Below, piece by piece: positions 1-9,065 of a stretch of 64,000 bases of DNA. This DNA comes from Paenibacillus sp. J2TS4. Lineage in GTDB: Bacteria > Bacillota > Bacilli > Paenibacillales > NBRC-103111. The notes under the pieces were generated by a model. The model worked only from the letters and a program-made list of their open reading frames with translations. It had not been told where the DNA came from and made no database searches. The position numbers and the translations under genes are program-made. How positions within the stretch are numbered: position 1 is the stretch's first letter; the number at the start of each line of letters is the position of its first letter. The DNA lies in NCBI RefSeq assembly GCF_018403245.1, contig NZ_BOSH01000005.1:248001-312000 (forward strand). The letters are read 5' to 3'.

Positions 1-1571
1 TCTTCCTCAGGACCAGGTGCCCTGTACTTTTCATAATAAGGTGTGCCTTCATAAGCAGGATTAATCCTATATTTAGCATCGAAAATGTACTTATACTCTG
101 CTCCCGAATCCCGTTTTTTTAACGTAAGTACGTTATCTGGCTTTTGACTAAGGGTGGGACTACGATCCCCTTTGGGGAGAGCATTGTAATACAAAGTGAA
201 CTCTTCCCCATTTTGCGGGTTGCGATACGTCATTTTCGCCTTCTGGGTTTTATCTAAGGTAACAAACAACCCTTGCCTATTAACTTTTATAATGTCTTGT
301 TTGAGGAGTTCGTATTTCTTACTTAATAATTGATTGATCTTAAGAAAACACCAGTATTCGTATAATTGGGCCAAATCCTTCATAGATAAGCGAAAAAGAT
401 CACTCTGAATAGACAACCCTTTCATCAGCATAAGGTAGCAGCGATAAACCTCCCGGTACCCCGGGGCCATCTGTAAAACTAAAGAAATCGACATTTGCCT
501 AAGCTCGCCTACATTTAAGAAATCATATCTTAGCACCCGCTGAAGCTGAGTTTGCATCCATTGGATTTTGTCGATGACATGCGGATCTGAATTACGTTTA
601 AGCTGGGTTAATCGAAGCTTCATGTCTTTAAGCTTCTGTTGTGTTCGTGTTAAGACATAGTTGACGAAGCGATTCTCCGGCACATCATAGCTGATCTGCC
701 GCTTACTCTCTAACAATCTACTAGGAGTATAATCCTTGCCATTAATCGTAAGAATCCCCTTCGTACTCTCTTGCAGAAGGTGTGCTCGCTTCTGCAAGTA
801 AGCTAAGGTATCTTTGCCCACACTTTTGACTCTAGCTGCATCCACCACCCTATGTTCCGCTTGAAGCTTGACATGGGGAGCGGTCTTAATTCGCTCTACT
901 GCTTCAACTAGTTGATTAAAGACATGCTGCAAAATAGTAAAGTACTCCGTTAAACTCTGATGATTCGTTTCTTTAAGTCCCGTCATATGATATGTTTTGC
1001 GCAGAAAGTCAAAAGAAAGGTTATAGACCTGTTCATTAACGTCCTGTAGGATGCGCTGATAATCTTTTTTGTAGTCCATCTTGGATGGAAACACTTCAAT
1101 TTGTAGGCTAAAGACAGGTTGTCCCCCCAGCCTAAGAACTAGCTCCGAATAACCAATCTCATTACGAAAATTTAGGATTCCGGATAATATTCGCTTTCCC
1201 AGTGGCTTGATCGCTTGCCGCAAGTTAAGATTATCGTGGTAAAAGGTTAGCGGTATGTCCTCCTTCTTCTCGACAACGAATTCATAAGACTGCGTTTCAA
1301 AAAATAGCGGAGATCCTCCCTGCCCTTCCTCCCAGCTAACCATGTCCCCTCGCTCTGGAGAGAACACCCAAATAGATTGGACTTCCAATGTTTGCCCATA
1401 AGAAAAATGAATGGGAGCGTCCACCCATTCATTCTGTTCATTTCTGTGAAGGTTCAAGGCATCTACGGTTGGATGAAACGGCTTCCCCTGAATATATAAA
1501 TTAAATAAATTCGTCTCAACTCGAATCAGTTCTATAGGCTGACTAAGAGAGCCAGTATGAGGTGAAGCCAT
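1..1571 (-). CDS. DUF2357 restriction-endonuclease-like protein (McrC-type partner), 3' end outside window
   Basis: An open frame runs leftward from an ATG at 1571 to the window edge without a stop, giving about 523 residues. The last visible part reads YIFDAKYRI, a D-x-K nuclease motif typical of the PD-(D/E)xK fold at the end of DUF2357 proteins. The N-terminal half looks beta-rich and the middle is helical, as usual for the family. Its start lies inside the last 29 bases of the upstream McrB-like gene, so the two are translationally coupled. DUF2357 proteins paired with an McrB-like AAA+ protein are regarded as McrC-like effectors of modification-dependent (type IV) restriction. That role is inferred from family and context. 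The true C-terminus is not visible. Confidence 0.85.
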   Translation of the reverse strand, partial: MASPHTGSLSQPIELIRVETNLFNLYIQGKPFHPTVDALNLHRNEQNEWVDAPIHFSYGQTLEVQSIWVFSPERGDMVSWEEGQGGSPLFFETQSYEFVVEKKEDIPLTFYHDNLNLRQAIKPLGKRILSGILNFRNEIGYSELVLRLGGQPVFSLQIEVFPSKMDYKKDYQRILQDVNEQVYNLSFDFLRKTYHMTGLKETNHQSLTEYFTILQHVFNQLVEAVERIKTAPHVKLQAEHRVVDAARVKSVGKDTLAYLQKRAHLLQESTKGILTINGKDYTPSRLLESKRQISYDVPENRFVNYVLTRTQQKLKDMKLRLTQLKRNSDPHVIDKIQWMQTQLQRVLRYDFLNVGELRQMSISLVLQMAPGYREVYRCYLMLMKGLSIQSDLFRLSMKDLAQLYEYWCFLKINQLLSKKYELLKQDIIKVNRQGLFVTLDKTQKAKMTYRNPQNGEEFTLYYNALPKGDRSPTLSQKPDNVLTLKKRDSGAEYKYIFDAKYRINPAYEGTPYYEKYRAPGPEE

Positions 1572-3375
1572 CTTCTTCTAACCTCCGAATCATATAAGCA
1601 AGCTTCTTCATGCTCACGGGATATTTCGCTTTCTCTTTCATAATAGTTGACGAATATAGCTCGGTGGCATCCTCCATGAAGTCCTTAATGGGGATTTTGT
1701 TGCCGATGGTTAATTGAGCTAGTTGTAACAAAGCTCTTTTGACGGATGTACTACTTCCCTGAATTCTTGGCAAAATCTTTTGCAATAGCTGGAGATCGAA
1801 TGCTTCCTCAGTCTTCAATAGCTGGAATCGCTCATTATAAATCATATAGAAGCTAATAGAGTCCCTTATACGGAAACCAATGTGACAATGAATAGGTTCC
1901 AAGATATCGTTAATGAGACCCAATAATTCCGTCGTCTGCCTTACTAACTGGGAGTACTCATCATATATGTCAATGAGTTGCAGATAGTCGCTCCTTAAGA
2001 ACGAGTTGGGAACTTCCGTCACACTAACCTTTTCAAGCGTGTTATTACTATTATCGGGATATTGATGAAGATTGATATAGTTAAATTCTATTGTATTGGC
2101 TCGATCGAGAACTTTTTTGCTGAAAGGATGGGTCGTTTCATCCATATTGACGGTTCCAATCAAGTATACATTATCTGGTAAGTATAGTTTCCCATACATC
2201 TCTATATCATATTCTGATGAAAGAGTTTCTTGGGGGATAAGGGCAATCGTTTGAGCTCGATCTCTGTGCCATCTTTTCGTTTCTAGTATACTAAGTAGGT
2301 CGCTGAAATAATGCTCGACTCGAGCCAGATTCATTTCATCCAAGCATACAAAAAAAGGACGATGATGATTCTCCGGTTGCGAAGCTTCTGCGATGACTTT
2401 GGTTAAAGGTCCTGGTCGGAAAGCACCTGTTAAATCCTTGTACCCTAAAAGATCGGTCGGATCACTCCAATCGGGCCTTACTGGAATAATTCTCAGCCGC
2501 CCATTGTCACTTGTTGCTCCAATTGCCTCTGCAAACAGCTCCACCAGCTTTGTCTTCCCTGTTCCTGATATGCCTGCTAATATAACAAAAGGCTTCGACT
2601 TAAGAGAAAGATAGAAGTTCTCAATAAAATGCTCAGGGTAGAAAAAGCCTTTACTTGCTATATATTGTTTAATATAAGCTATCCTCTCCTGCGGAGATAA
2701 AGAATCCACGATTAATACCTCCTCAGTCGGATCGTTATCAAGCTCTATAGGTTCTCCTAATGTAAACGCGACGTACTGTTTATAATTATTGACCACATTA
2801 TGTAAGTCGGAAATTAATTGTTGATCGTCAGGTAGATTATCCCGCTCGTAACAGTAATACGCAACGGTGGAGACCTGGTAATCCCGACCTAGCCCTTTGG
2901 TGTTCAAATAAATTTCTTCATCTTTTTGCATGCCATGGAGTGGAAGTTGTTCGCGCATTTCTTTGACTTTGTCCTGTAAATAAGAGTACCCTTCACTTCT
3001 CCCCTTCTCACGGAGAGGAACCGTTACCCCTTGCATTAGAGTTAAATACACTCTCTTCATATCTTCGGAGAACAAATAGACAACGTATTCACCTTGTTGT
3101 GTTGTACCCGTAATTCGTTTATCCATAATAGCGATCCATGGTATAGCAGCCCAATTCCCTTGCCCTACGGAGGCTTGAACCTTTAACTCTTCTGTTACAA
3201 AAGGTATTTGTTTCAGTTGGTTCGGAATAGTCTTACGGACTAGTTCGCCAAGTTCGTGTCCAGCAAAAGATTCCGTTTTGGCCTGTAAATAACTGGACAT
3301 AACCCTATGCAAAGCCTCCTGTAAGGAGAAGGTAGGATACGAACTTTCATTATAGTACTTTGGTGGCAAAGCCAT
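1543..3375 (-). CDS. McrB-like AAA+ NTPase with MrcB_N-type N-terminal domain
   Basis: This 610-residue protein has an N-terminal MrcB_N/DUF3578-like region (about residues 10-200) followed by an AAA+ motor of the McrB/MoxR clade. Walker A is GISGTGKT at 268-275, Walker B is FFVCLDEMN at about 341-349, and a sensor-like segment GTVNMDE lies near 407-413, where McrB proteins carry their N-T/M-x-D signature. In the family the N-terminal domain recognises modified DNA, and the hexameric motor hydrolyses GTP to translocate and activate an McrC-type nuclease. The next gene, a DUF2357 nuclease, overlaps its end by 29 bases, supporting a two-gene restriction module. GTP rather than ATP preference is inferred. 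The ATG at 3375 follows GGTGATGAG, a usable ribosome binding site. Confidence 0.9.
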   Translation of the reverse strand: MALPPKYYNESSYPTFSLQEALHRVMSSYLQAKTESFAGHELGELVRKTIPNQLKQIPFVTEELKVQASVGQGNWAAIPWIAIMDKRITGTTQQGEYVVYLFSEDMKRVYLTLMQGVTVPLREKGRSEGYSYLQDKVKEMREQLPLHGMQKDEEIYLNTKGLGRDYQVSTVAYYCYERDNLPDDQQLISDLHNVVNNYKQYVAFTLGEPIELDNDPTEEVLIVDSLSPQERIAYIKQYIASKGFFYPEHFIENFYLSLKSKPFVILAGISGTGKTKLVELFAEAIGATSDNGRLRIIPVRPDWSDPTDLLGYKDLTGAFRPGPLTKVIAEASQPENHHRPFFVCLDEMNLARVEHYFSDLLSILETKRWHRDRAQTIALIPQETLSSEYDIEMYGKLYLPDNVYLIGTVNMDETTHPFSKKVLDRANTIEFNYINLHQYPDNSNNTLEKVSVTEVPNSFLRSDYLQLIDIYDEYSQLVRQTTELLGLINDILEPIHCHIGFRIRDSISFYMIYNERFQLLKTEEAFDLQLLQKILPRIQGSSTSVKRALLQLAQLTIGNKIPIKDFMEDATELYSSTIMKEKAKYPVSMKKLAYMIRRLEEDGFTSYWLS

Positions 3376-3507
3376 CTCATCACCAGCCTATTGTGAAAAA
3401 TATATAGTACAGTCAAAAGTTCTGGTAAGGACCTCACAATTTAAATGTTGGGTTTAACCTATCGCTTGTACTGCTTCTTTAGCACCTTTCAAGCTCCAAG
3501 TTCTTTA

Positions 3508-3800
3508 TTATCGAAAATCGTCCCTTTGAACCTGCTTCAACCTAGTTTGTAAATACTGCTGCAGCTCAGGATTACGGCAGTAGACATAGCAGCCCTTTAT
3601 CCCTCTGGAAAGCAAAACTATATAAATATTTTTAATGAGAGCTGTTAATTGGGCCGGTTTAGACTTAAGTCCTCTCTTGCCAACTCTATCTTTATACTCC
3701 TCATAATCGGCATAGAGCTCCATTTTATCAAGATCTTATTTCAGATCATTCCCAATGATAACCCCGACATAATCTACCAGTTCAAATTCAAGAGCTTCAT
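3508..3800 (-). pseudogene. C-terminal fragment of a DUF2075 (Schlafen-like) DNA/RNA helicase with in-frame stop
   Basis: The leftward frame reads VDYVGVIIGNDLK, then a TAA stop at about 3735-3737, and continues in the same frame through ADYEEYKDR to IKNIYIVLLSRGIKGCYVYC. These are the final motifs of DUF2075 helicases, where YVGVIIG-D-L is followed by a short linker and the (V/I)L-RG-KGCY-Y block. The family normally has a Tyr or Arg where the stop lies. The upstream helicase core is absent, so this is a dead 3' remnant rather than a gene interrupted only once. An ATG after the stop leaves a 71-residue frame that is unlikely to matter. Its place next to the McrB-like pair suggests a lost member of the same defence island. 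Confidence 0.75.
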
Positions 3801-4049
3801 TGTCCCAGCCGTCCGTAGCTCGCTGTCCCTTTTCTCGCCCAAGGATGGCTTCTTTCCCATTCTATCTATAAAAGCTTCCTCGATTTTCACAGTGATCTCA
3901 TTTCGGTCAACCGTCTGACAAAACTCCAACGCGCTGCTGTAAATAATCAATGTGAAGTCACCCCTATAACTATTGTTGAAAATAAAAAAAGACACATCTC
4001 CCTTAATCCAAAAAGGTAGATATGTTCCCACAATAATTTCGCCTGTCAC
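3774..4049 (-). CDS. Uncertain 91-residue ORF next to the DUF2075 fragment
   Basis: A leftward frame with a GTG start encodes 91 residues of ordinary composition: hydrophobic beta-like stretches near the start and a charged second half. No family is recognised. Its last part overlaps the DUF2075 remnant in another frame, so one of the two readings is not real there. A GGAGGG sequence lies about 30 bases before the GTG, and the frame stays open towards it without a canonical start, so the true start may have been lost. It may be a decayed gene. Confidence 0.3.
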   Translation of the reverse strand: MTGEIIVGTYLPFWIKGDVSFFIFNNSYRGDFTLIIYSSALEFCQTVDRNEITVKIEEAFIDRMGKKPSLGEKRDSELRTAGTMKLLNLNW

Positions 4050-4183
4050 CAGCCATGCTTTGGCCCTCCCGTAAACTATCCCTCCTTACAATTTATCCTG
4101 TTTAACAGTTATAGTCAAATTATGGTTGGTTTTGTTGATTTATGTTGAGGTTATATATGTCATTAATACTGAAAAACCGTATT

Positions 4184-4215
4184 TTTAACAAAAATTTCAA
4201 GATTAATAGTATAAT
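4184..4215 (+). promoter_or_regulatory. Possible promoter of the orphan membrane protein gene
   Basis: A perfect TATAAT lies at 4210-4215, 29 bases before the TTG start. The best upstream box is TTTAAC at 4184-4189 with a long 20-base spacer, so the -35 element is weak. The whole stretch is very AT-rich, which makes chance matches likely. Confidence 0.35.
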
Positions 4216-4244
4216 ATACCTAAAGAACTGGAAGGATTTATTAA

Positions 4245-5060
4245 TTGGATCAGTCGATAATAGCTTGGGTTTTTAGCGGAATCGGTGTCACCATTCTTTT
4301 AAGCTTATTTAAAATGATCTTCATTCCTCATCCAATAATAAGTATTTCTTTGGAAGAGATACCCTTTCTGACAGGTTACCAGCGCATAGTCAGGAAGATA
4401 TTTATCGAATTATCCGCTATGATGGCATTTATATACTTTACAGTAGTCCCCACCTCATTTAACACTACCGAACATATCCCTATTAGTACATTTCCATTTA
4501 TTCCAAATAGTCTTTTACCAAACGCGATTACCTTGTCGTGTGTGGTTATAGCTGGAATTCTATTCACCTTTTTCTTTATCTTGATATTAAATAAAAAATT
4601 ACTGAGATACACCTATAAAAAAGTATTTAGTAACAAATCTATATTTTGGGTGTTCTTTATTTTTATTATTACCTATCTCATAATATTGAGTGTTTTATTC
4701 GGTTATACAATTAATATAATACTAAGTTACCTAAACCATTCACTAAACATTAGCCAAGAAGATACATTTACTACACTATTTTCTTTGCCATCGATTAAGG
4801 CCTATTTCGGAATATCAATGATAGTTTTGTTAATGTATGGATTCCTCAGGCTTCTATTTCAGCCACTTGTAAGAATATATATAAATTTTTTAAAACCTGT
4901 AATTGTTGCTACAATCACTTTAACTAACGGGGAGAAACTATATAATAAGTATATATTTCGACCTAGTATAGAAGGCAATATTCTTATTGGAGATAAACCT
5001 GAACCAACTGAAGACTGTGAAAAGATAATGCTTCCAAAGTCTAGCATACTTCTTAAATGA
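4245..5060 (+). CDS. Orphan multi-pass membrane protein
   Basis: This 271-residue protein starts at a TTG preceded by GGAAGG. It has about five hydrophobic segments (roughly residues 8-25, 50-72, 96-116, 132-160 and 188-212) and a hydrophilic C-terminal tail of about 55 residues that begins with a short beta-like VATITLTNGEKLY stretch and is probably cytosolic. No family is recognised. Codon use is strikingly AT-rich compared with the rest of the window. It is the only rightward gene in a leftward defence island, between the McrB-like pair and a superfamily 1 helicase. That setting would suit a membrane effector, but this is a guess from position only. Confidence 0.7.
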   Translation: MDQSIIAWVFSGIGVTILLSLFKMIFIPHPIISISLEEIPFLTGYQRIVRKIFIELSAMMAFIYFTVVPTSFNTTEHIPISTFPFIPNSLLPNAITLSCVVIAGILFTFFFILILNKKLLRYTYKKVFSNKSIFWVFFIFIITYLIILSVLFGYTINIILSYLNHSLNISQEDTFTTLFSLPSIKAYFGISMIVLLMYGFLRLLFQPLVRIYINFLKPVIVATITLTNGEKLYNKYIFRPSIEGNILIGDKPEPTEDCEKIMLPKSSILLK

Positions 5061-5495
5061 AATTATTTTATTTACTTTTACAAAAAAGTCCCTTTCCGTA
5101 CCTTTTTATGTCCATCTGTTTCCTTTGATTTCAGCGATTTCTTTGCCAATAGATACTTAATCCTTCAATCTATTTTAATACCAATAAATAGAGCAAGCAG
5201 CAAAACAACCAACAATACAATTCCTGCTAAACTTGTCATTTGGATTAATCCAAAATGCCTCCATTCTAATCAGAGTACATCTATATATGAAAAAAGGTAA
5301 TGCATCAGATGCAAATGTATTCCGAAAAACTGCAGATAGCATTGAATTCAGGACGCCATCACTCGCATCCCAATTCATTCATCCCCAGGCCTGTCTCAAA
5401 AACCTACCAAGGAACACAGCTTCAACATGTCTTGAGGAGATAAATTAAGATGCTGTTTGAACCTGGTTGAGCCTTGGGAGCTGATTTAACCCCTT
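5061..5495. other. Intergenic stretch without a recognisable gene
   Basis: AT-rich spacer between the orphan membrane protein and the broken ORF ending at 5496. Short open frames exist on both strands but have neither family resemblance nor a convincing ribosome binding site, apart from the very short hydrophobic ORF listed separately. No clear terminator follows the membrane protein gene. Confidence 0.5.
5165..5239 (-). CDS. Possible 24-residue hydrophobic peptide
   Basis: An ATG at 5239 opens a leftward frame of 24 residues that is almost entirely one membrane segment (LAGIVLLVVLLLALFIGIK). Its composition is what one expects of a small single-pass membrane peptide. The nearest GGAGG lies about 19 bases upstream, which is too far to be convincing. 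Chance cannot be excluded in such AT-rich DNA. Confidence 0.2.
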   Translation of the reverse strand: MTSLAGIVLLVVLLLALFIGIKID

Positions 5496-5815
5496 TTATT
5501 GAAAATACTCCACCGGATACAAGTCTATTAGCGTCTCAATTTTATTTCCAAGTGTCATTAAAATATTATGAACTTCATCACTAGCTTCGGTAGCCAGCAG
5601 TTCTCTTGCATTCCTTTTTAATTCGCTTATGACTCGCAGTCGCTTTCATCCCAAATGGCACATTCCCATAATCTAGAAATTCATGCTTCAAGAAATTCCT
5701 TACCTTTGAGAATAATAATTTCAATATTTCCCGATTTGACATTCCCATTTATATCTCTTGAAGGTTTATTTGTATCCTGATCAAATTTCTCGAATAGCCC
5801 TACTAACTTCCTTTA
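5496..5815 (-). pseudogene. Broken small gene of unknown family, split over several frames
   Basis: Reading leftward, three protein-like pieces follow one another in different frames: one around KLVGLFEKFDQDTNKPSRD that ends at a TGA after KEFLEA, one around HEFLDYGNVPFGMKA, and one around ELLATEASDEVHNILM that ends at a TAA at 5496-5498. Together they look like a protein of about 100 residues with two frameshifts. No family is recognised. It begins within a few bases of the helicase stop codon, so it probably was the next gene of the same operon. Confidence 0.35.
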
Positions 5816-5817
5816 AA

Positions 5818-8800
5818 TTACCCAGGTTGTTCGCAAGCTAACTCGCGCCTAACCACCTTCATATATTCCAAGGGCCCCCAGATATTTATATCTCCTACGA
5901 CATAGAAGCGATATTTTGCTCTGGAAACGGCAACATTAATAAGATTAGGTTCGTTAGTGGCCCATGAAGCCGGGCCCGGATTTTTATGATCAACTCCTAA
6001 ACAAAAAATGACTACGGATGCTTCTTTGCCTTGGAAAGTATGGACAGTTCCTACCGATTCATTAATCCATCTATGAAACTGCTTTTTATTAATCTTAGAG
6101 GAAGTTAACTCTTCATACCTATTTTTCAATAAAGACTTCAGTTCTTCTTTTACAGCCGTAAATGGTGTAATAATAAACAAGCTCGGAACTTGTCCGTTAA
6201 AGTATTGAAATGCTTTCTTAACCAGTTCAGCAACCAGTTTGCCCTGGGCAGGAACGTATTGTCTGACATCCGTCTCTCCCTGAACTTGATACCATGAACT
6301 CGGACCCATGTGCTTTAGAAACTTTACCTGATTCTGTTCCTCTGCCTTAAGAGGTGCTTGTTTATCCTCGGGATTCTCCGTAGCGAGTACCATATTGCCA
6401 TCATATGCAATTTCGTTACAGATCCTAAACATAGGGTTGATACACCTTCGATGCACCCATAATGGCGACCCTATCCATCGACTTTGAAGAAATGTTCCGT
6501 ACTTATTAGCAAGGTCCATAAGTGTCTGAACAGAGCTTTTCTCGGACAAATAATGCGGAGTGATTTCATAATATTTCCTAATGTCATTAAAGACAGATTT
6601 CGGTAGGGTGACTACCGGTTCAATTTGTATTGGATCTCCAACAACCACTGTTCTTTGGCCTCTCCATATGGCACCCACAGCAGCTTGGGGCACCGCTTGT
6701 CCTGCTTCATCGACTATTAGCCATCCTAAACTTTCACTTCCAACACCTCTAAACATGCTGGCAACAGAAGCAAATGAAGTTGAAACGACAGGGATGATCA
6801 GGCTGATAACATCCCATATAGGTTTGAAAACTTCTTTCTCCGCAAAAGTATCAAGTGAATTTAATTTGCTAAAAAGGATTACATTACCAATTATTTTCGA
6901 AACCGATGCACGAACAAAGCATTCATGAACATGCATTGCCGCTAAAAACAATTTACTTCTTGCTGCAGAAAACTCTTGCGTAATCCATGGAGAAGATTTC
7001 TGAATCTCCTCATTATCCCCATGAATTAAATCCATCAAGCTAACCACACAGCGCGGTTTTTCCTGCAAAGAGTTCTTGATCCTCGATTCAATGGACGCAA
7101 ATTCTTCCTTTAGTTGAGCAAGCTCTTCATTTAACTTGATAGATTTATCAGATATTGGCGTGAGCTTGTCTTCTACGGCTTTTAGATCAGATTTCTTTTG
7201 ACTAATTAATTGAATTTGTTCAGAGATATCTTTATTTAAGAAATTTGCCCGTGCCAGATGATCTTTATAGGGTTTACGTCTAAATAACCTGACAAAAAAA
7301 CCAATTTTTTGCCTATTATGATAATCTAGCGCTTCCTTCAAATCATAAATTTTCTCATCCAGTTCACTACATTCTCTGTTTAATTGCCGATGCTTTTCTT
7401 TCAGTTCTTCCATTTTCAAAGTGAGAGACTGTATTTCATCCTGCCTATGCTTTATCTCCGCTTCGACTTTATTTCTTCTAATGCAAAGTTCATATAACTC
7501 TACTGCTTCCTTCTTTAAATCTTGAACATTTTTTAGGGCTTGTTTAAATAATTCTCTAGCCTTGTTCCATTTTTCTATATGTACGTGGTCTGGTATGGCC
7601 TTACATTCATCATGGATTTGAAAATAGGATTTTCCCGGCTTATCCTTATCTTTTCCCCGGTCAAGGAATTTAGTATTGAAAGTAAACCGATTCCCGCTAT
7701 TGCCAAGAACGGCAGAGATAAGCCCCCATGAATGGGCTCCGTGCATTCTTTCTGCAATATCCCTGAAATAATCTGCCCCTTCAACCTCTAAAAATGATTC
7801 ATGTATCGCTTTAATATCGGGCAGTTCTTTTGATATATTTTCCACGGCCCCGTTATTCGAAGACGCCACAACTATGCCAAACCCGCATAATTCGGGAGAG
7901 AGTGTATTCACATATGAATTTTGCACTTTCTTGATAGAACCGTCCGCTTCTTTAATGAAGGAAAAAGCCTTTTTCGGATCATCATAGGCTGCTAAGCGTT
8001 CAGCCCGTTCAACCATGATTTCGGCAATGACATCCCTTAAAAGTGTTGTTTTTCCAGTCCCAGGCGGACCATTAACGGAGAATATTCCAGTTGAGTCTTG
8101 CAATTGCTTAAATAACTGGTTTACTGCAGCCTGCTGCATTAAGTTGAGAGAATGTTCCGGATGGCCCGGCCATTTTCCTAATGGAATGTTTTCAGGGGAA
8201 AGAATCTCGAAGAGTTTTTCCTTATTACGATGAATGTCTTGCCGATTTTCTTGAGGAATCTCTTCACCGCTTAAAAACTGAACCAGCCCGCCGCTTATTG
8301 CTCCTTCCGATTTAAGACTATTTCGCACCAACTCAAGATCTTTAATATAGAAACTATTTAATATACCCGGCTCTCTAGCGAAAGAAGTTTGTTCTTTATC
8401 TGCCTGCTTAGGTTTTGGAACTTTCCTGCATTTTGCAATAAAATAAGAATAGTCTGATGACCATCCGACAAAATCACTAATTTCTTGCTGAATAAATTTC
8501 ATTCTGTCCAAAGTGACTGTATGTTGAAGTTCTCTATCAATCGTCTCATTTAACTGTACGTGAAGTTTATTAAACTCATGGTACCAATCCTTATAAAAAT
8601 CCCCTTTTTTCAACTGGCCAAGTGCAAAAGGCAACGTCGATAACTTAAAACTTCCAGCTATGTATTTCCCGTTAAAATCTAATGAAATCTCTGCGATTGC
8701 TGTATTTGTCTTATAATTTATATCCTCCAGGACTTGTTCTTCATCATGCAAAAATTTACGTACGGATTGCATAACTACTTCAGTGTCCACAACCCCTATG

Positions 8801-9003
8801 TATACTGTAAAACGAAAAGTATCATCTTCCGTCTCTTGGAGACGATATTTTTCATGGTCCATCCATGGAATTTGTCTTTCTTCCATTATCAGATAATCTT
8901 CATCCTTATCCCACTGGAACTGGAAAGGTGTTAGAAATTCAACCTTGTGCCATGCTTCGATTTTATTAATGAACTGCAAATTCAATGATAGCATTCCCTT
9001 CAA
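5818..9003 (-). CDS. Superfamily 1 DNA2/NAM7-like (COG1112-type) helicase with internal coiled coil
   Basis: A 1061-residue protein. Residues 1-280 form an accessory N-terminal region. Walker A is GPPGTGKTTL at 312-321. A long charged, helical insertion follows (about 480-660, coiled-coil-like). The Walker B/motif II equivalent is VDEAGQAVPQ, and motifs V-VI are VGTVHTFQGKEASVVIF and NVAVSRAKYRFYVVGD near the C-terminus. These are the hallmarks of superfamily 1 helicases of the Upf1/Dna2 group, which use ATP to unwind or translocate on nucleic acid. Large members with coiled-coil insertions are common in bacterial defence islands. The McrB-like pair and DUF2075 relic nearby fit that reading. 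The substrate is unknown. Its ATG lies about 60 bases downstream of a T-box terminator. Confidence 0.9.
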   Translation of the reverse strand: MKGMLSLNLQFINKIEAWHKVEFLTPFQFQWDKDEDYLIMEERQIPWMDHEKYRLQETEDDTFRFTVYIGVVDTEVVMQSVRKFLHDEEQVLEDINYKTNTAIAEISLDFNGKYIAGSFKLSTLPFALGQLKKGDFYKDWYHEFNKLHVQLNETIDRELQHTVTLDRMKFIQQEISDFVGWSSDYSYFIAKCRKVPKPKQADKEQTSFAREPGILNSFYIKDLELVRNSLKSEGAISGGLVQFLSGEEIPQENRQDIHRNKEKLFEILSPENIPLGKWPGHPEHSLNLMQQAAVNQLFKQLQDSTGIFSVNGPPGTGKTTLLRDVIAEIMVERAERLAAYDDPKKAFSFIKEADGSIKKVQNSYVNTLSPELCGFGIVVASSNNGAVENISKELPDIKAIHESFLEVEGADYFRDIAERMHGAHSWGLISAVLGNSGNRFTFNTKFLDRGKDKDKPGKSYFQIHDECKAIPDHVHIEKWNKARELFKQALKNVQDLKKEAVELYELCIRRNKVEAEIKHRQDEIQSLTLKMEELKEKHRQLNRECSELDEKIYDLKEALDYHNRQKIGFFVRLFRRKPYKDHLARANFLNKDISEQIQLISQKKSDLKAVEDKLTPISDKSIKLNEELAQLKEEFASIESRIKNSLQEKPRCVVSLMDLIHGDNEEIQKSSPWITQEFSAARSKLFLAAMHVHECFVRASVSKIIGNVILFSKLNSLDTFAEKEVFKPIWDVISLIIPVVSTSFASVASMFRGVGSESLGWLIVDEAGQAVPQAAVGAIWRGQRTVVVGDPIQIEPVVTLPKSVFNDIRKYYEITPHYLSEKSSVQTLMDLANKYGTFLQSRWIGSPLWVHRRCINPMFRICNEIAYDGNMVLATENPEDKQAPLKAEEQNQVKFLKHMGPSSWYQVQGETDVRQYVPAQGKLVAELVKKAFQYFNGQVPSLFIITPFTAVKEELKSLLKNRYEELTSSKINKKQFHRWINESVGTVHTFQGKEASVVIFCLGVDHKNPGPASWATNEPNLINVAVSRAKYRFYVVGDINIWGPLEYMKVVRRELACEQPG

Positions 9004-9065
9004 AATTTACTTATGTAATATTATACCATTGGCCTATTCCGTTTACCTATTTTCATAATTAGGGG

